Source of the DNA: Diatrype stigma
Lineage: Eukaryota; Ascomycota; Sordariomycetes; Xylariales; Diatrypaceae
Reading direction: 5' to 3'
DNA length: 64,000 nucleotides
NCBI GenBank assembly: GCA_022225965.2
Contig: JAKJXP020000003.1
Coordinates: forward strand, 620,001-684,000
Part shown: positions 10,774-23,274 of the stretch, piece by piece
Layout of the letters: every line of letters begins with the position of its first letter
How positions within the stretch are numbered: the stretch's first letter is position 1
Made by a program: the position numbers and the translations under genes
The notes under the pieces: generated by a model
Databases searched by the model: none
Seen by the model: only the letters and a program-made list of their open reading frames with translations
What the model was told of the DNA's origin: nothing

Positions 10774-13700
10774 GCTGGCAGCTAGGTAACGATACTGAGC
10801 GAAGAGGAAGAGCTTATAGGTATGTGACGACAACAGGAAGAATGGAAGAGAGAAGAGCAGCAAGGTGCAGATCAGGTGAAGCGAAGTCCGTCGCCAGTCT
10901 GGTTGGCCGCGGCAACTGTGAAGAAGGCAGCTGCAATAGACGGAAGCGGTTTATGCTTCTTTAGCAACTGAGATGTGGGCAGAAGAAGGAAAGAGGAAAG
11001 AACCTCAAGGGTAGGAGATAGCAGGGCATGGATGTGAGACTTATACTTGAACCTAGGTTAAGAGTCTCCCCAGTGATAGTCCAGGTAAGTAAGACCTATG
11101 ACCGCTCATGGACAATGGCACTTATAGACAATAGCACTGATGGACAATAGGCATGGTACTTTTAACCTTCGATGTTCCCGCACGTGTATCTAGACCAATG
11201 CGGACACAACCTGGAGGTACCTGCTTCTATGTAGGTTCACCCTTGAGACGTTCACCCTAGAGGACCAAATACCAGCATCTAGGTACCAACATGTAGGCAG
11301 GTACTTACACACCCGATGATGATATCAGCCAGTCCCCTCACGCCGTCTCTACACCTCATCCGCTTAGCTGGTATACACTTAGCTGGTATACGCTTAGCTG
11401 GGTTGTTATTACCTCTAGCATGGCTTCGCACCACACCTTGATTTCCTTTGCGCGACCCTACACTACAGCACTTACATGATAGGCACGATACCTAACCTAG
11501 CTGCCTGGGCCCTGCCCTAGGACAACGGGCCAGGCACTACTTCCCACAGTCTGCACAGTACAGCAAGACAAAGGCAATCTGACAGTACACCTGCATCTTT
11601 CAGATCGAGTACCCATTGTCTTCACAACACGAGGCCGTGGGTGGACAATGGGGGAATCTCTACCTAGCCGAGACACATCGGCCATTGTGGGTCTCACAGT
11701 GTAATGCGGAGGTCCCCATAACTACAAACAAAGGGGCCATTGAATAAGGACAATGGGGAATAACTGGAGCCTCTAAACTAGCAAACATACACCCCATGGA
11801 GAAGGAGGGTCCCCCCACCGTCCGCTGCCATTGGCTCAGAGACCGACATCTGGGCGCTCGCAACTTCCAAGGTTGTTGCAAGAAATGGTACCTAATCAAC
11901 TAAAATCTATGCGCGAATCCAAGGGCTGCTGCTCCAACCAACATGTACCCCGGTACTATACTCGTACTTCGTATACCACCTCCCACCTAAACCATTCCAT
12001 CTCAGGATAGGCCGCAAGCAGCACAAACACATGCATCCATCCATCCAGGTGCATCTACCCATGTGCATCAGGTATTATGCAGCCTACCCCTACCCTACCC
12101 TACCTACCTACACAGATCCATCCTCCTCGTTATTCGAATGAACAAGGGGGCCCAGGGTCTCCATAAGATTGGCTATTTGTAGGTATCTGTATCTCTCTGG
12201 ACCACGCGAGTAAGACGAAGCACGCGCATATGTCGGCCGCACATACTGCTACATACACACATAAGGGGCGGCGACGGCAGCACGGATCTGCAGAGCCGTG
12301 AACCTTACGAGGCACCCAAACCAGTTACACAACCCACCGCCCGTGTCACTCGAAGCCGAACTTCGTGGTTACGTCGGGTATGTACGTATGTTACTACATA
12401 GATGGTACCGACTCAACCCCAGGTCCTACCATCGTATCCTTCCCGTCATAAGCTACCTCTCAAGCTAGGTAGGTAAGGTAGGTAGTATCCTTGATGCACA
12501 TAACCGACCTACCTACATATGTGTAAGCCGTAAGCCGGCAGCCGACATGGTCAGGACTGGTTCCCCGCCAAGCCACTCCCGCCAAGCCACGGCATGAGTG
12601 GCCAGTCCCAGTCACCCTAGCTATATCGTACGTACATGTAGGTAGGCAGGCCTTGGTAAGGTAAAGTAGGCAAAGCCATGGATGTCCATCCATCCATCCA
12701 ACCTGAGCCACCGAGTTCGACAGCGCCGCCCGCGCCGCGCCGCGCCGGGGGGAAAGCCAAGGTCGAAAAGAGAAGTCCAAGCAAGGTCTCGTGCTTGTTG
12801 TTGCCCTCCCTCGCCCCTCGCCCCTCGACCCTCGACCGCCGTTTTCCCTCAAGCGGCTTTGCCTTGGCCAGCCCATCCTAGCCGGGCTTGCGGAATGGCG
12901 TCGTAGCCCACTTTGGGTGCACCCCTAGGTAGCATCTGGCGTTATGTGCTCGAATCCTTCCTGGTGGGATGGCGCTCTTGGCTCGTGGTGAACTTGGGTA
13001 CTTTGCGCGTTTACATGTAGCGGTCTAACATTAGATGTTACATAGTACCACCGAAGCTTATCTTTCCTGCAAAGAGTGTGTCGTGGAATATGACCAGGCC
13101 GGGAAGGCTTAATGGAGATCGAGTATACGTTTCTCCATTGCCGTTACTTGTGTATAAATATGCTATATACTGCCCGCTGTCTCTGCGCAAGTAATTGATC
13201 TGCGCAATGCTTGATTTCTGGAACCGACGGGGAGGATACACTGCGACGGAACGTGGAGAGGAAAGCCAAGAGCAGCGAAAGTGGCATAGTCCTCCTCGAG
13301 CAAGCCTTGCGCGTGTAGATCAATCGGTGTTGCCGGGGATCCTTCCCCTCACTCCCTTGCTCTGTATCGGTCTCCAGGTCCCGACTCCCTACGTAATCTC
13401 GCAACAATCCCATCCGTTTCTGGACCATGTCTCTGCCCTAGAGTCTAGTCTAGCCCTACCCAGGAATAGGATGGCACTGAGTCCGGTGGGTAAGTTTAGG
13501 ATCACTTACGTTGTAAGTTATACCGTATTAGGGCCCTAGACTGAAACCGAACAATGGCTGCCATGCTGTTTAACATTTTTAAGTTGGCGAGCCTTAACCG
13601 GCTGTTCAGGTCCAATGACATATTCCCAATATCGAATGTCACCAATGAGCGGTACAGTCGCATTTGAGATGCTACCTCTGGGTATTTAGCTGACGTTTTC

Positions 13701-15239
13701 GCCCCGTCTAGGCCATTTGTGTATATAGCCAGTCTCAGCCCCGTCAAGCTACCTGGTACACAAAGGCGTGCGCCTCATACGGCTCATAGGACATAGCTCT
13801 TATCTATTGAATGACTGGTCGCACTTACAGTGGTAGTATGGTGGCACCACAGGGCTTGGTAGTGTGATGAGGCTCGCTGTGCGATCTCCGATTGGTATGT
13901 GGTGGTATCATTCTTGCTGAAACTGCCATCGTCAGCCGTAAGAAGATCGCCCGGGTTCGTTTATAGGCATACAGCGTCAGCCAAGTCGTATCTCGCACCA
14001 AAGAACGAACCTAGTACTGTAAGCGGTATCTCGTACGTACACACGCCGCGAGATACCTGGTGAGATACCTGGTGTAGTAGGGATTAGGAGCAAGCTAGAT
14101 CGTCACAGTCGCGGGTCGTTATAGGTCGGAATAGACAGGGGCTAGCGCCCTAGCTTTACCATCGCTCGGGTTCAGGTTATTTGGAGATGCGGGGAAACAA
14201 ACTACATAACGTTCTTGTCAGGTGAACTTGAGATTTGCTAGAGCCTTAGGCGTATAGTATCGGGTATGAGCCGAGTAAAGATGGGCTGACAATGACAGTA
14301 CCGATGGCGTAGCCATGGGAAACGATGGGACAACCAAGGGATACACTCTACGCTCAGTTATGCGTACTTAGAAAAAGAGAAGCTAAATACATATCCCGGT
14401 GGCATCTATACTACCAGGATTCCCTAGAAACTTCACCACGGTTTAGCTGAGTAGCTGAATCGCTAAAGCAGGGGTTGGTTCCGCTAGTCACACATGTCTA
14501 TACTACGTAGTAGTATACCAAGGCAATATATACGTAGGGAGCCAAGCAATATTTTGCTGCCAAGCTCCAAGCTGCCCGACGATACATTGGGAGGATTCTA
14601 GTCTGTCGAAGTTTTCTTCACCCTCGTGCTCTAAAGGGAAGGAGAATAAGCAACTGGCTCGGCCCTCATTGGACAGCACCTAGATACCTGGAGACTGCAA
14701 ATTGGACTTAAACCCGCATCGGATCCGATCCAGGTATCAAGCTGTGCCGTTATCGTTTGCGTGGTAACGAGCGAATTGGGCAGATAGATACGGGAATACG
14801 TAATTATGTGTGTAGCTAGGGCGACTTCTTTTGCCCCTGGCATGATCGAAGCCATCGAAGCCCCTGACATGATCTGATCGGTGACGGTCTACAGAGGTCA
14901 CCTGGCAGAGGCCGGAATACGATTCATGCCTGGTAAGCTGAAAACTGAAAAGGTGGGGTTTGGAAATAGAAGCTGAGAAGGTAAGCCTGGCTGTCTCACA
15001 AGCCTATCCAGCCTATGGTGAGAACCAGAGTGTGGGGATCCATCGTGGGCTGATGGGCAAACAACCTCTTGGGACCTGTAGAGTTGGAAGTCACGGGGAC
15101 ACTCACTGTCTATGAAGACGATATGTTTTCGCGTCGCGTGGAGGAGCAGACGGTCCGATTGAACGTTACCTAGGTAGTCCGTCTCGGACCTGTACGACGG
15201 GACCTCGTAACTACCCACCTAGACTGATAACGTCGAACC
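10774..15239. other. Gene-poor region, no supported gene
   Basis: About 4.5 kb without a convincing gene. It contains the promoter of the sugar transporter, an ACCTAGGT copy at 11051-11058, a short direct duplication of GAGATACCTGGT near 14048-14075, and many short palindromic TAGGTA/CCTACC words. Open frames here are short and lack domains. The left boundary of the inverted-repeat element is at the right end. Confidence 0.55.
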
Positions 15240-15590
15240 GGTTATTTCCAATAACCTAGGATAGCAACTAGCAACTGTGCTAAGCAACTGGCAATTGGGA
15301 CTTGCCATACATACTTTTCCACCTAAATTGTAAGGGCTTTAACGTACTACTGGTTAAAAGGAAATCCCAATACATACATATTTGTGAAATTATATGCAAC
15401 TATGCGGAACCAATATATTAAATTTTTTCTATTTCATTGTTAAAATTATTAATATAACGAAAGAAAATATTTGTGCAAATAAGCAGTGCTACATATAAGC
15501 CCATACAAATTGGCTGGGAATAAAAGTAGCGGCAATTGCGAGTTGCTTCGCAGAATTGCTAGTTGCAGTCCCAGGTTATTGGAAATAACC
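15240..15590. mobile_element. MITE-like non-autonomous element with 60-bp terminal inverted repeats
   Basis: The left end (15240-15299) and the reverse complement of the right end (15531-15590) match at 51 of 60 positions with no gaps when aligned by eye. The outermost 17 bases of each end are themselves a near-palindrome (GGTTATT-TCC-AATAACC). Inside each arm the word AGCAACT recurs. The 230-base centre is strongly AT-rich and has no coding capacity. A 7-bp word TGATAAC lies just outside both ends (15225-15231 and 15591-15597); on the left it is separated from the inverted repeat by eight bases, so it is only a tentative target-site duplication. The size, inverted repeats and AT-rich non-coding core fit a miniature inverted-repeat transposable element. 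The superfamily is not assignable. Confidence 0.82.
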
Positions 15591-18500
15591 TGATAACCTG
15601 ACGATATTAGTCCGGGTGGGTAACATACCTAAGGAGCAAACCAACCACGATACTGGTTTGAGGCTTGAGGAAGCTTGAGTATGCTCGCTACTTCGTTACC
15701 TACTTGGGTACCTACCTTGAGCTACCAAATCGTAGGTACTTACAATAGAACAATAGAAGCAGCATGCCCCAGACTGGCCGGCTAGCAGAGGTTAACACTG
15801 GAAGTAGGTACTGCAGGTTAATGCAAGTTGACGGGCGGCGCATTCCATTTAGAGTTTACGTCCAGGTGCCACCCATGTCATGTCATCGAGGCAGCGAGGC
15901 CAAGATTCACATGTGGCGGGCCACAATTCTTCAGTGCCCTCCAGCTGCCCATGGGCCATTTCCCCACCCCCAAAAAGCCAAAAAGCCAGCAGCCAAAAAG
16001 CCCGATTCTTCTCCACGGGCGCTGGGGCGGCAGGAAACGACTTGCGGAGGAATTGCGGAGGAAATGCGGAGAGGGGAGGAGCCTTCATGGAAATTGGAAG
16101 GATCATCAGGGTTAGTTGCGGGCTGGAAATGACTAATAATAACACCGAGTATCGGGTTCGACCAACTTATTTATGTACTATGTATGTCTGATGTCCGTCA
16201 AGTCTGTTTGCCAGCCACATGGCAATGTTGCATATCACTACCTCCTGGGATCAACTAGCCACTGGTGCTAGCCCAGCAAGGCTCGCTCCCCCGTCTCCAG
16301 CGATTGCTCCAGCGATTGGAGAACCACATTTTCCAACGTCCAAGCAGCCATGGCAGCCAACAGCAACCACCAGCCACCATGCTGCTATGGCTAGAACTAA
16401 TCCTGCTCATTCAAGAGATCTGAAGGTTGCCTCTTGCAAGTTGAATGTCGAATGAATCTACCAACATACCTCAGCAAGCAGGGAGAAGGAGAATCAGCAG
16501 AGAGTCGAGATGCTGGTCTTTCGCCATCGCACTAGCTGGCTAGCTTCTATTTTCCCACAATTCATGGCGCTCCCCAGACGGCCGGGCGCTTCTATAGACT
16601 TTGCGATCGCGCCGGCCACAGCCGAGCGCATTCGAGGCCCGCGGAGATTCTATACTATGGCTGGAGGCAAGGAGGGATTCCTCGGGGCAAACAGCAGACA
16701 TCACCACACGCTAAAATCCCATCCGAGATCTACTAGCAATCACACTAGCACGCCACGTTCGCCTAGACTTCAGACTGACTATATTAGATATCAGGTTAGA
16801 TATCAGGTCTGCGACTGCTTATTAGGCTACTATACTGTTTGTAGCCGTCGGTCACAGAATCCAGTAAATGATAACAACTACTTGGGCAGCGAAGCGTGAG
16901 CTACCCCCTATAATATACAAATCGACCGGTCTGTCGGTTACCTAGTGCAATAACGCTCCTGGACACTCTCCTGGATGATCATACAGGTCTGACAGGTATT
17001 AGACATCAGATAGTTGAATGATAGCTACGTAGGGATAGGCCAACATCTGCAAGTCAGTCTAATATGGCGTGACACAGTCACGATGCGGGTGTCAACAGCT
17101 CGGATATAAGATGTGACTCGGCCGGGCTCTCTTCTCACACAAGGATGACCAGCTCAGCCTATGCTCTCGACTTGATCACCGAGTATCAGTACGACCTCGG
17201 AGGCAAACCAGCTATGAGCAGGAAGTATTATGGTCATCAGTCATCATCAGTCATACAACTGCAGATTGGAACTAGCTCACCACCATAGCCCTGGGTGACT
17301 CGGCGAGAAGGATGATGAAGGGCTTACAAATGTGCGTATCGAACAGCTACTCATACAAACCCTCAACTCCCGGGTAGCCGTCGAACCTGTCCCCGCCGCC
17401 TTGTATACCTTCTCGCCTACTGAGCGTAAGACGACACAGACCGCGGGTAGCAGACCACCCACACGGGAGCTGACGAACGTTGGCCTAGCACCGGCATAAT
17501 CTGCCTCACAGCCTATGGAGACAAGTGTTGGCTCTGTCCGTGTCTAAGACGGCAGTAACAGAGGTGTATTGTTAGGTTATAGCCAAGGGGTCTTACAGAA
17601 CATCTCGCTCTTTCCAACAAAACAGGTCCAGCATCTGTAGGATGATAACTAAGGGGTATGCTGCTTTAGGCATGTAACTGGACCCGACAGCCGTAGCACA
17701 TGAGGTTTCAGTCATCAGGAGCCATCATGTCTCAAAAAATATGGGTGCTTGAGGCGAGCGGCATGAGAAGACGACAGCTCTTTACAGGTTTCAAAACGGG
17801 ACTCAGCCATACCTTGTCGTGCCTACATGCCAATTGTACCCTGAAGCTGGCCCATTTCTGAGATATGATATTAAATTAGGAAGGACGAATGCAAACTCAT
17901 ACTGTCATTTGGCTACTTGCCGGTTTATATAACAAGTGAATCTTATGCACGGGTGCCGCGCCCCTGACAGGAAGTAGACGTGCCATTCTACCTAATTACC
18001 ACCCAAGTTATATACGAGCGCGCTCTCACTCACCCTACCCCCCTCCCCCATTTTCTTCACTTCACATAACATCACTCAGAAGTACCTTCACCCTCGCCAG
18101 CCATGAGGCAAACAAGGTGTTCGCAAATGTCCTCTGGAGACAGAACGGGCATTGAGTGGAAGTACACCGGTCAAAACTGTGTCCTTTCCTGGGTGCTCCC
18201 ACCTGCGCTTCTTGCTACCACCAAGAGCCTCTTCCAGAGACGTTGTCTCCCCTTCCCCTTTCCCTTCTCCGCTCCCTCCCCATCCATCACCTCCACACTT
18301 CCTTACTGCCCCTACTCCCCCAAGAAAAAGGACACCGCAATCTTCACCCCTTTCCCCTTTGCCCCGCCCGCGTGACCGTCTAGTTAGCATACCGACGTTG
18401 AGCACCGAGGGCACTAACAGACGAACGGCACAGTGGCATGACATAAATGACGTGTACTACCGCTCCCAGGCGGCTGAAAGAGCCAGGTCGAAAGTCCTGC

Positions 18501-20069
18501 GACCCAGTAGTGTTCGCGCCGTTGGTGTATCTATCTAGGCTGCGATACGGATAGGGGTGAGAAAGACGACACCAACGCCACGCCCCTTGCCCTAATATAC
18601 AAGGCGTTCACATAACGGACGCGAAAGCATGAGGACGCGTAGGGCGGTGCGGTCGATCTCGAGATGGTTCGTATGGTAGCTGGGTCTTCGTTCCGTGGCT
18701 CTTGTTGCTGCTGCCGGTGCTTCTCCCCCCAGAGCCCCTGCCCCTTTTCACTCTCCGCGATCGTCCAGCTTCCCACATGCATGAAAACAAAAACGAGATC
18801 AAAGAAAAAAAGACTGGCCCACCTTGACCAATATAATCACCGCCACCGTTATCGTCGTCGTAATCCTCATTATCACCCAACACCCAACACCATAGAGCAG
18901 CCTCCCTCTTCCGCACGACACCGATGACCTCGTCCTCCAGGAATGCGTCGAGCAGGCCGGTGCCTATGATGGCTATCTGCTTGAGGAACGGGTAACAAGC
19001 TTTAGCAGCAGCGAGAATCTCCCGTGTGTGCTCATCAACTCGGGGAATGGGCATCGTTCGATTCATTGCCTAAGTGCCCGCAGGAGGCTTAGCTCCGACT
19101 ATTTGTCGTCGGTAACCAGATATCGCTCGCCTCCTAGGTTCGTGGTAGTGATCTGACAACTTCACGCAGACACACACCGGCGATCCAATGATTTTGTTTT
19201 CGAGGTAGCGTATGCATCGCCTGTGTTCAACAGGACTAATTCAAATATATGTTTCCCTTTGTGCCTCGGAAGGTTATACGCCCCTGACAGCTATGGCGAT
19301 CGAAACGTATCCTCGTTCTTGTAAGGTAAGGGTAAGCTATACCCCCTTTTGAACTGGTGGTTATAGCTCTACATATGTTCGTGTCCACACAGTCACTCCT
19401 AGTCAGTATACCGTAGGCACCGATACATGATGGTAAAGGAGCACAGTTAATTAACAAAACCCCATGTGCCCCTATTTCTGCAATAATGAGGCCAGCTTTT
19501 GCTAGACAAACGCAGGATAGACAAAAATGTACCACCAGTACGCCGGAATCCCCTATTCTGTGGTATGCACATCCAACCATACGCAGTCTCCTAGTCAATG
19601 AAGGATATAAGCACCATTTCTTCTGCTCGATTCGAAAGCATCAACTGGACCTCGCTAGGCCGGGCAGCCCTTCGCCGAACGTCATCTCATATTCCGTTAA
19701 AACATGCGGGCGCTACCGGTCCCCTGCGTATCCCCCTCTCTGCTCCCGCCCTAGCCCTAGGCCTTGGACGTGACGTTCTCCAGTCTGTGACACTCTTCGA
19801 AACTAGCGTTGTCAGCTCCAACAGTGGTAAAGGCATCAGTCGTAGTGGTGCTAGTCGTAAGCTGTCCTCGTGGGCCGCATAACGAGCTTCTCCCCGTCGT
19901 CGCGAGTCTTTATCCAGCCCTAGCCGCCATCGATAGGTACCGCGGCGGAAATGTGTAACCACCACCACCACCACCACCATCAAACGGCCTCCCTTCCTCT
20001 GCAGGAGTTGTTGGAGGGTTAACGAGACAGGGTCGCGGACGGAGGGTCCTCAGAGGTGGGAGGGGGGCG
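15591..20069. other. Gene-poor region, no supported gene
   Basis: No intact gene is recognised. A tandem duplication of TTAGATATCAGG is seen near 16790-16808 and a (CAC)n tract at about 19961-19982. A minus-strand open frame at 18608-19066 and plus-strand frames near 15.8-16.9 kb and 18.1-18.5 kb show no domain and biased composition. The DNA may hold decayed sequence, as the adjacent rhodopsin relic suggests. Confidence 0.5.
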
Positions 20070-20875
20070 GGTAATTCTCAGCGCGAAGACGGCCATGAGC
20101 ACCAGCTTCTGGCTGCTTGGAAGCTGAGCTTGATATATATGGAGTGTCGGTAGCACGAAGTTTAAGACGTCGTTGGCGATGGCATAATCTTCATAGACGT
20201 GCAAGTCGACTGTGACGTTGATATAGGTTGGAGGCACTGTTGTGAGCACAACACGGATGTCACGGGCGTATACATCATCATAACGACTGTGAGGGCGAGC
20301 TTGCGGTACGGCATCAGCGCTACGGGAAGAATCTCCGGTACAATAGGAGGATGGATATCTTGGCCAGGTTCATGGCGAGCTTGTAGAAGGCCTGAGCGAT
20401 GGTGAAGAGCTAATATCACACGATAAACGTCCAGGGAGAGAATCCAGGTTAGCAAGCACTTCTGGATAGTCGGATGGGCACAGACAGACCTTCAATTTAA
20501 ATGATTTGCTATCCGGAGAGAGGTGGTAGATGCGCTTGCCGAAGCCGTACGCGCATGCTGCCATCGTCAGGCCGGATGCAGTCTGGGCACAAGCCTTTGA
20601 TGGGAGACTTCAGTTAGTCGGACTGGACTGGACTGGACAAGACGAGCAGTCGATGGTTCACGTACCCAGGAGAGGATGGTTGACCAGCCATCTAGTCCTA
20701 TCCCCTCGCGAGATTGCGTCTGTGACCACAGTCGGATGCCCAGAAACAAAGGGGTCACGAGGAAGAAGACGATAGAAGGGATCTGTGTGTGGATGACTTT
20801 GCTGTCGCCGAGAGTTTTACCCTCAATGAGATACATGGTGGCTTGGCTAATACGCAGGGGCTGTAGACCCATCAA
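20070..20875 (-). pseudogene. Fungal rhodopsin-like (SAT4/Fung_rhodopsin family) integral membrane protein, broken
   Basis: Read on the minus strand, pieces follow the order of this seven-helix fungal family. First come GIRLWSQTQ then IGLDGWSTILSW (exon to 20666). Next is MAACAYGFGKRIYHL (exon 20594-20490), then LFTIAQAFYKLAMNLAKISI (exon starting at 20409). An in-frame stop at 20320-20322 directly follows LLLYRRFFP. The homology continues in a second frame (PYRKLALTVVMMMYTPVTSV) and then a third frame (PTYINVTVDLHVYEDYAIAN, VLPTLHIYQAQLPSSQKLVL). The two upstream introns still have usable GT-AG sites. No splice pattern I tried rejoins the later frames, and the C-terminal helices are not found. 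This looks like a gene inactivated by a small number of frame-disrupting changes. Sequencing error is the main alternative. Confidence 0.7.
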
Positions 20876-21673
20876 CCAATTTGCTCATGTACTTTTAGGG
20901 GGAAACAACTTGAGGAGTTGTACTGTCAGGAGATATCGGCCAGCAAACCCAGAAAGCCAGGATATTGTTGACAAACAGTTGAATATCACGGTGGGAAGGT
21001 TAGCCGGTCCCTTCTTGCTAGCACAGGCGACGGGACGAGTGTTCAACCTCTTTTCGTGCAATATATGGCTCAATCAAGGGCGCGGAGGAGCAAGCGCTTG
21101 CCATATCCCTAGCTCTCCTGTTCCTATCTCAAGACAGTAGATACCTCAGTGAGTAGGATTCAGAGACAGGATGATACAAGACGAGGCAAGTCGCCAGTTA
21201 GACCAGCCAGATACAAGAGTCTAAGAATGATGTCTCATTACGGCAAGGTAGGGTTATGTGTTTTTTCCCGGGATCTATATGATTATGTACTCGTTTGGTT
21301 TATAACTCCTCGTGTATCTGCTTGGAACAGTAGCCAGCGACAACAGGACAGCCGGGTTCGCCGCAGACTCGCAGAGGGGGTCTGAGATGCAACTACGGCA
21401 CTAATGAAGTCAACAGGACGAAAGAACTGATATTATTCTTTTCGAAAGAAGCCCCGTGGATGGTCACAACGCTGGATCACCACACTCTCAATGACAATAT
21501 TAAATGAAAAGATCTCACAGTAACATGGCCAGTCAGGGACAGATAGTCCAGCATGCCTAACGATCACTCGCTCGTAATATATCAACCTCTCATACGCCCA
21601 CGCGCCATTAGCTACCATCAACATATCAATTCCCCTTCCCCTTCCCCTTCCCCAGCACTTCCTACTCCCCTCT
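20876..21673. other. Intergenic region, no supported gene
   Basis: Upstream side of the rhodopsin-like relic and 3' flank of the carbonic anhydrase gene. Only short anonymous open frames and a CCCCTT-rich tract near 21632-21655 are visible. Confidence 0.55.
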
Positions 21674-22313
21674 TCAAACCACCCTCCTCACCCTCCCCGT
21701 CTCAACCTCATACACCCACCCGCTCAGCGCCGTCTCCTCCAACACCACCGGCGACGTCCTCAAAAACTCCACATCGCGCCGCACCTCGGCCTCGAGATCG
21801 CGAAACGTCAAGAAGTCGAGACCCGCGACGGCGGCCTCGGCTTCGGGGCCCAGGTTCTGCGCCACGAGCCCGCGCGCGTCCGCGCCGGTGAAGGTCAGCA
21901 TCCCGCACCCCGTGTGCTTGACCAGCGCGACCTCGCGCGTGCCCAGCAGCTGCTGCGACACGAGGATGGAGCGCAGCCCGTCGCGCGCCGACCCGCCCGC
22001 GTTGCGCACCACGTGCGCGTCGCCGAGGGCGATGCCGAGGGCGGCGGCCGGGTCGATGCGCGCGTCCATGCAGGTTACTGTTTTTCCCGGGGGGTTAGTA
22101 GACTTACATAGATAGCAGCTAGGCAGGCAGGCAGGCAGGCAGGCAGGCAAGCATCGACTGAGTTTAGGTTGGGTTGGGTTGGGTTGGGTTGGGCTGTCAC
22201 TTACACACGAGATACTTCTTCGCTGGCGGCAGCGCCAGGTCGCCCTGCGTGAAGGTGCTCGCATACTCGGCGTTCTTCTCGCGGAGGTTCTTCTGGATTT
22301 CGGTCTCGGCCAT
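21674..22313 (-). CDS. Beta-class carbonic anhydrase
   Basis: Two exons, 22313-22205 and 22077-21674, encode 170 residues. After splicing the active-site block reads YLVLTCMDARIDP. Zinc ligands are Cys39 of TCMDAR, His91 and Cys94 of KHTGCGML, with the Asp41/Arg43 dyad present. All catalytic residues of the beta class are therefore intact. The length of about 170 residues places it in the short, prokaryote-like beta subgroup rather than the longer Nce103 type. It interconverts CO2 and bicarbonate, probably in the cytosol since no targeting signal is visible. The intron joins the codon for Leu37 immediately before the first zinc ligand and is packed with short repeats. A 226-codon unspliced frame overlapping the 3' exon starts inside the intron region and is not a better model. 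Confidence 0.93.
22121..22193. repeat. (AGGC)n and (GGGTT)n microsatellites inside the carbonic anhydrase intron
   Basis: Tetranucleotide AGGC repeated about seven times (22121-22150), followed by GGGTT repeated about five times (22166-22193). Both lie wholly within the 127-base intron (22078-22204). Confidence 0.9.
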
Positions 22314-23274
22314 TGGTGGCGACGGCGACGGGCGGCAATAATGGCGATTTTCACTGATTAGTACTCTATGACAATATTCGATCACCTAGGATTTTATCAA
22401 GTAGTTGTTACTGAAATTGCCTTATAACTTTGATGATGGGTTGATAGTATAAAAAAGGGGGTGCTATCACAATCCATCTCCCTAGGTATCTACGGCAGCG
22501 GGCTTGTTCCCCTATATATATGACCAGTTCTGTGCACACACATAACGCCAAACCGCGCCGCCATCACATAATGACGGGGTATCTTTCATTGCTTCGGATG
22601 ACGCCATAGAGATAGGCATCATAGCTAACTTGTTAGACGGGACGGTGAGGGGTCGCCGTCTGCTTGCTGCTCGCGCGCCCTCCTCGCCGTCCAACTAGCA
22701 ATGATAAACCCCGAGCACGCCATCGACTAACTGCACAGCGCGAATCACATAAGCGTTCGAATGCCGAAACACGCACATCCCAAATAGTGGTTCTGGGCGG
22801 GTGAAAGGGTGTTGAGGTAGAATTGTGAATTACGTCTGGGAAGCTGCGTTGAATAATCGGACGCCGGGCGATGATGAGGCTAGCCGACCATATTATTTAG
22901 TCTGTAACAGGAGGATTGGTCAATCACACTTGTCAAACATGAAGGCTTGGTGAAGAAAAGGTGACTTGTTTTGGGTTGGATGATAGATCTTCTTGGCCAT
23001 CATCAGTATTTGACATTAGATTATTATAGTAATAGTTATATATGCAATGTGTCTATAGCGATGTTTGTCGTTCACGGTCTTGTCCCACGCCGTGTGATCT
23101 AGTATATCCATCCGGGTAGATCAAGTGAACATGCCGAGGTGTCCGTTGCCAATGCTGCCGTTCCCCATAGTATAATGAATAGTATAATAAACCAAAATCC
23201 CCAACGCCAAACTATGTATGTGCAAAGTCTTGTTTCCCATTAAAATCGTAAAGCACTTGAGGAATGCCCCATGT
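22314..23274. other. Intergenic region, no supported gene
   Basis: Promoter of the carbonic anhydrase gene and 3' flank of the small GPI-type protein. Nothing further is recognised. Confidence 0.6.

Noticed and set aside
18608..19066. Minus-strand open frame of 152 codons
   Set aside because: The first 60 residues look protein-like but I recognise no family, and the rest is Asp/Gly and basic low complexity; insufficient to call a gene.
20235..20320. An extra intron (GTAGCG to CAACAG) that would bypass the stop in the rhodopsin-like gene
   Set aside because: The join leaves the downstream conserved segment out of frame and would delete sequence that itself matches the family.
22078..22204. 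G-rich GGGTT repeats as an interstitial telomere
   Set aside because: The unit is pentameric, short and intronic; a microsatellite explains it.
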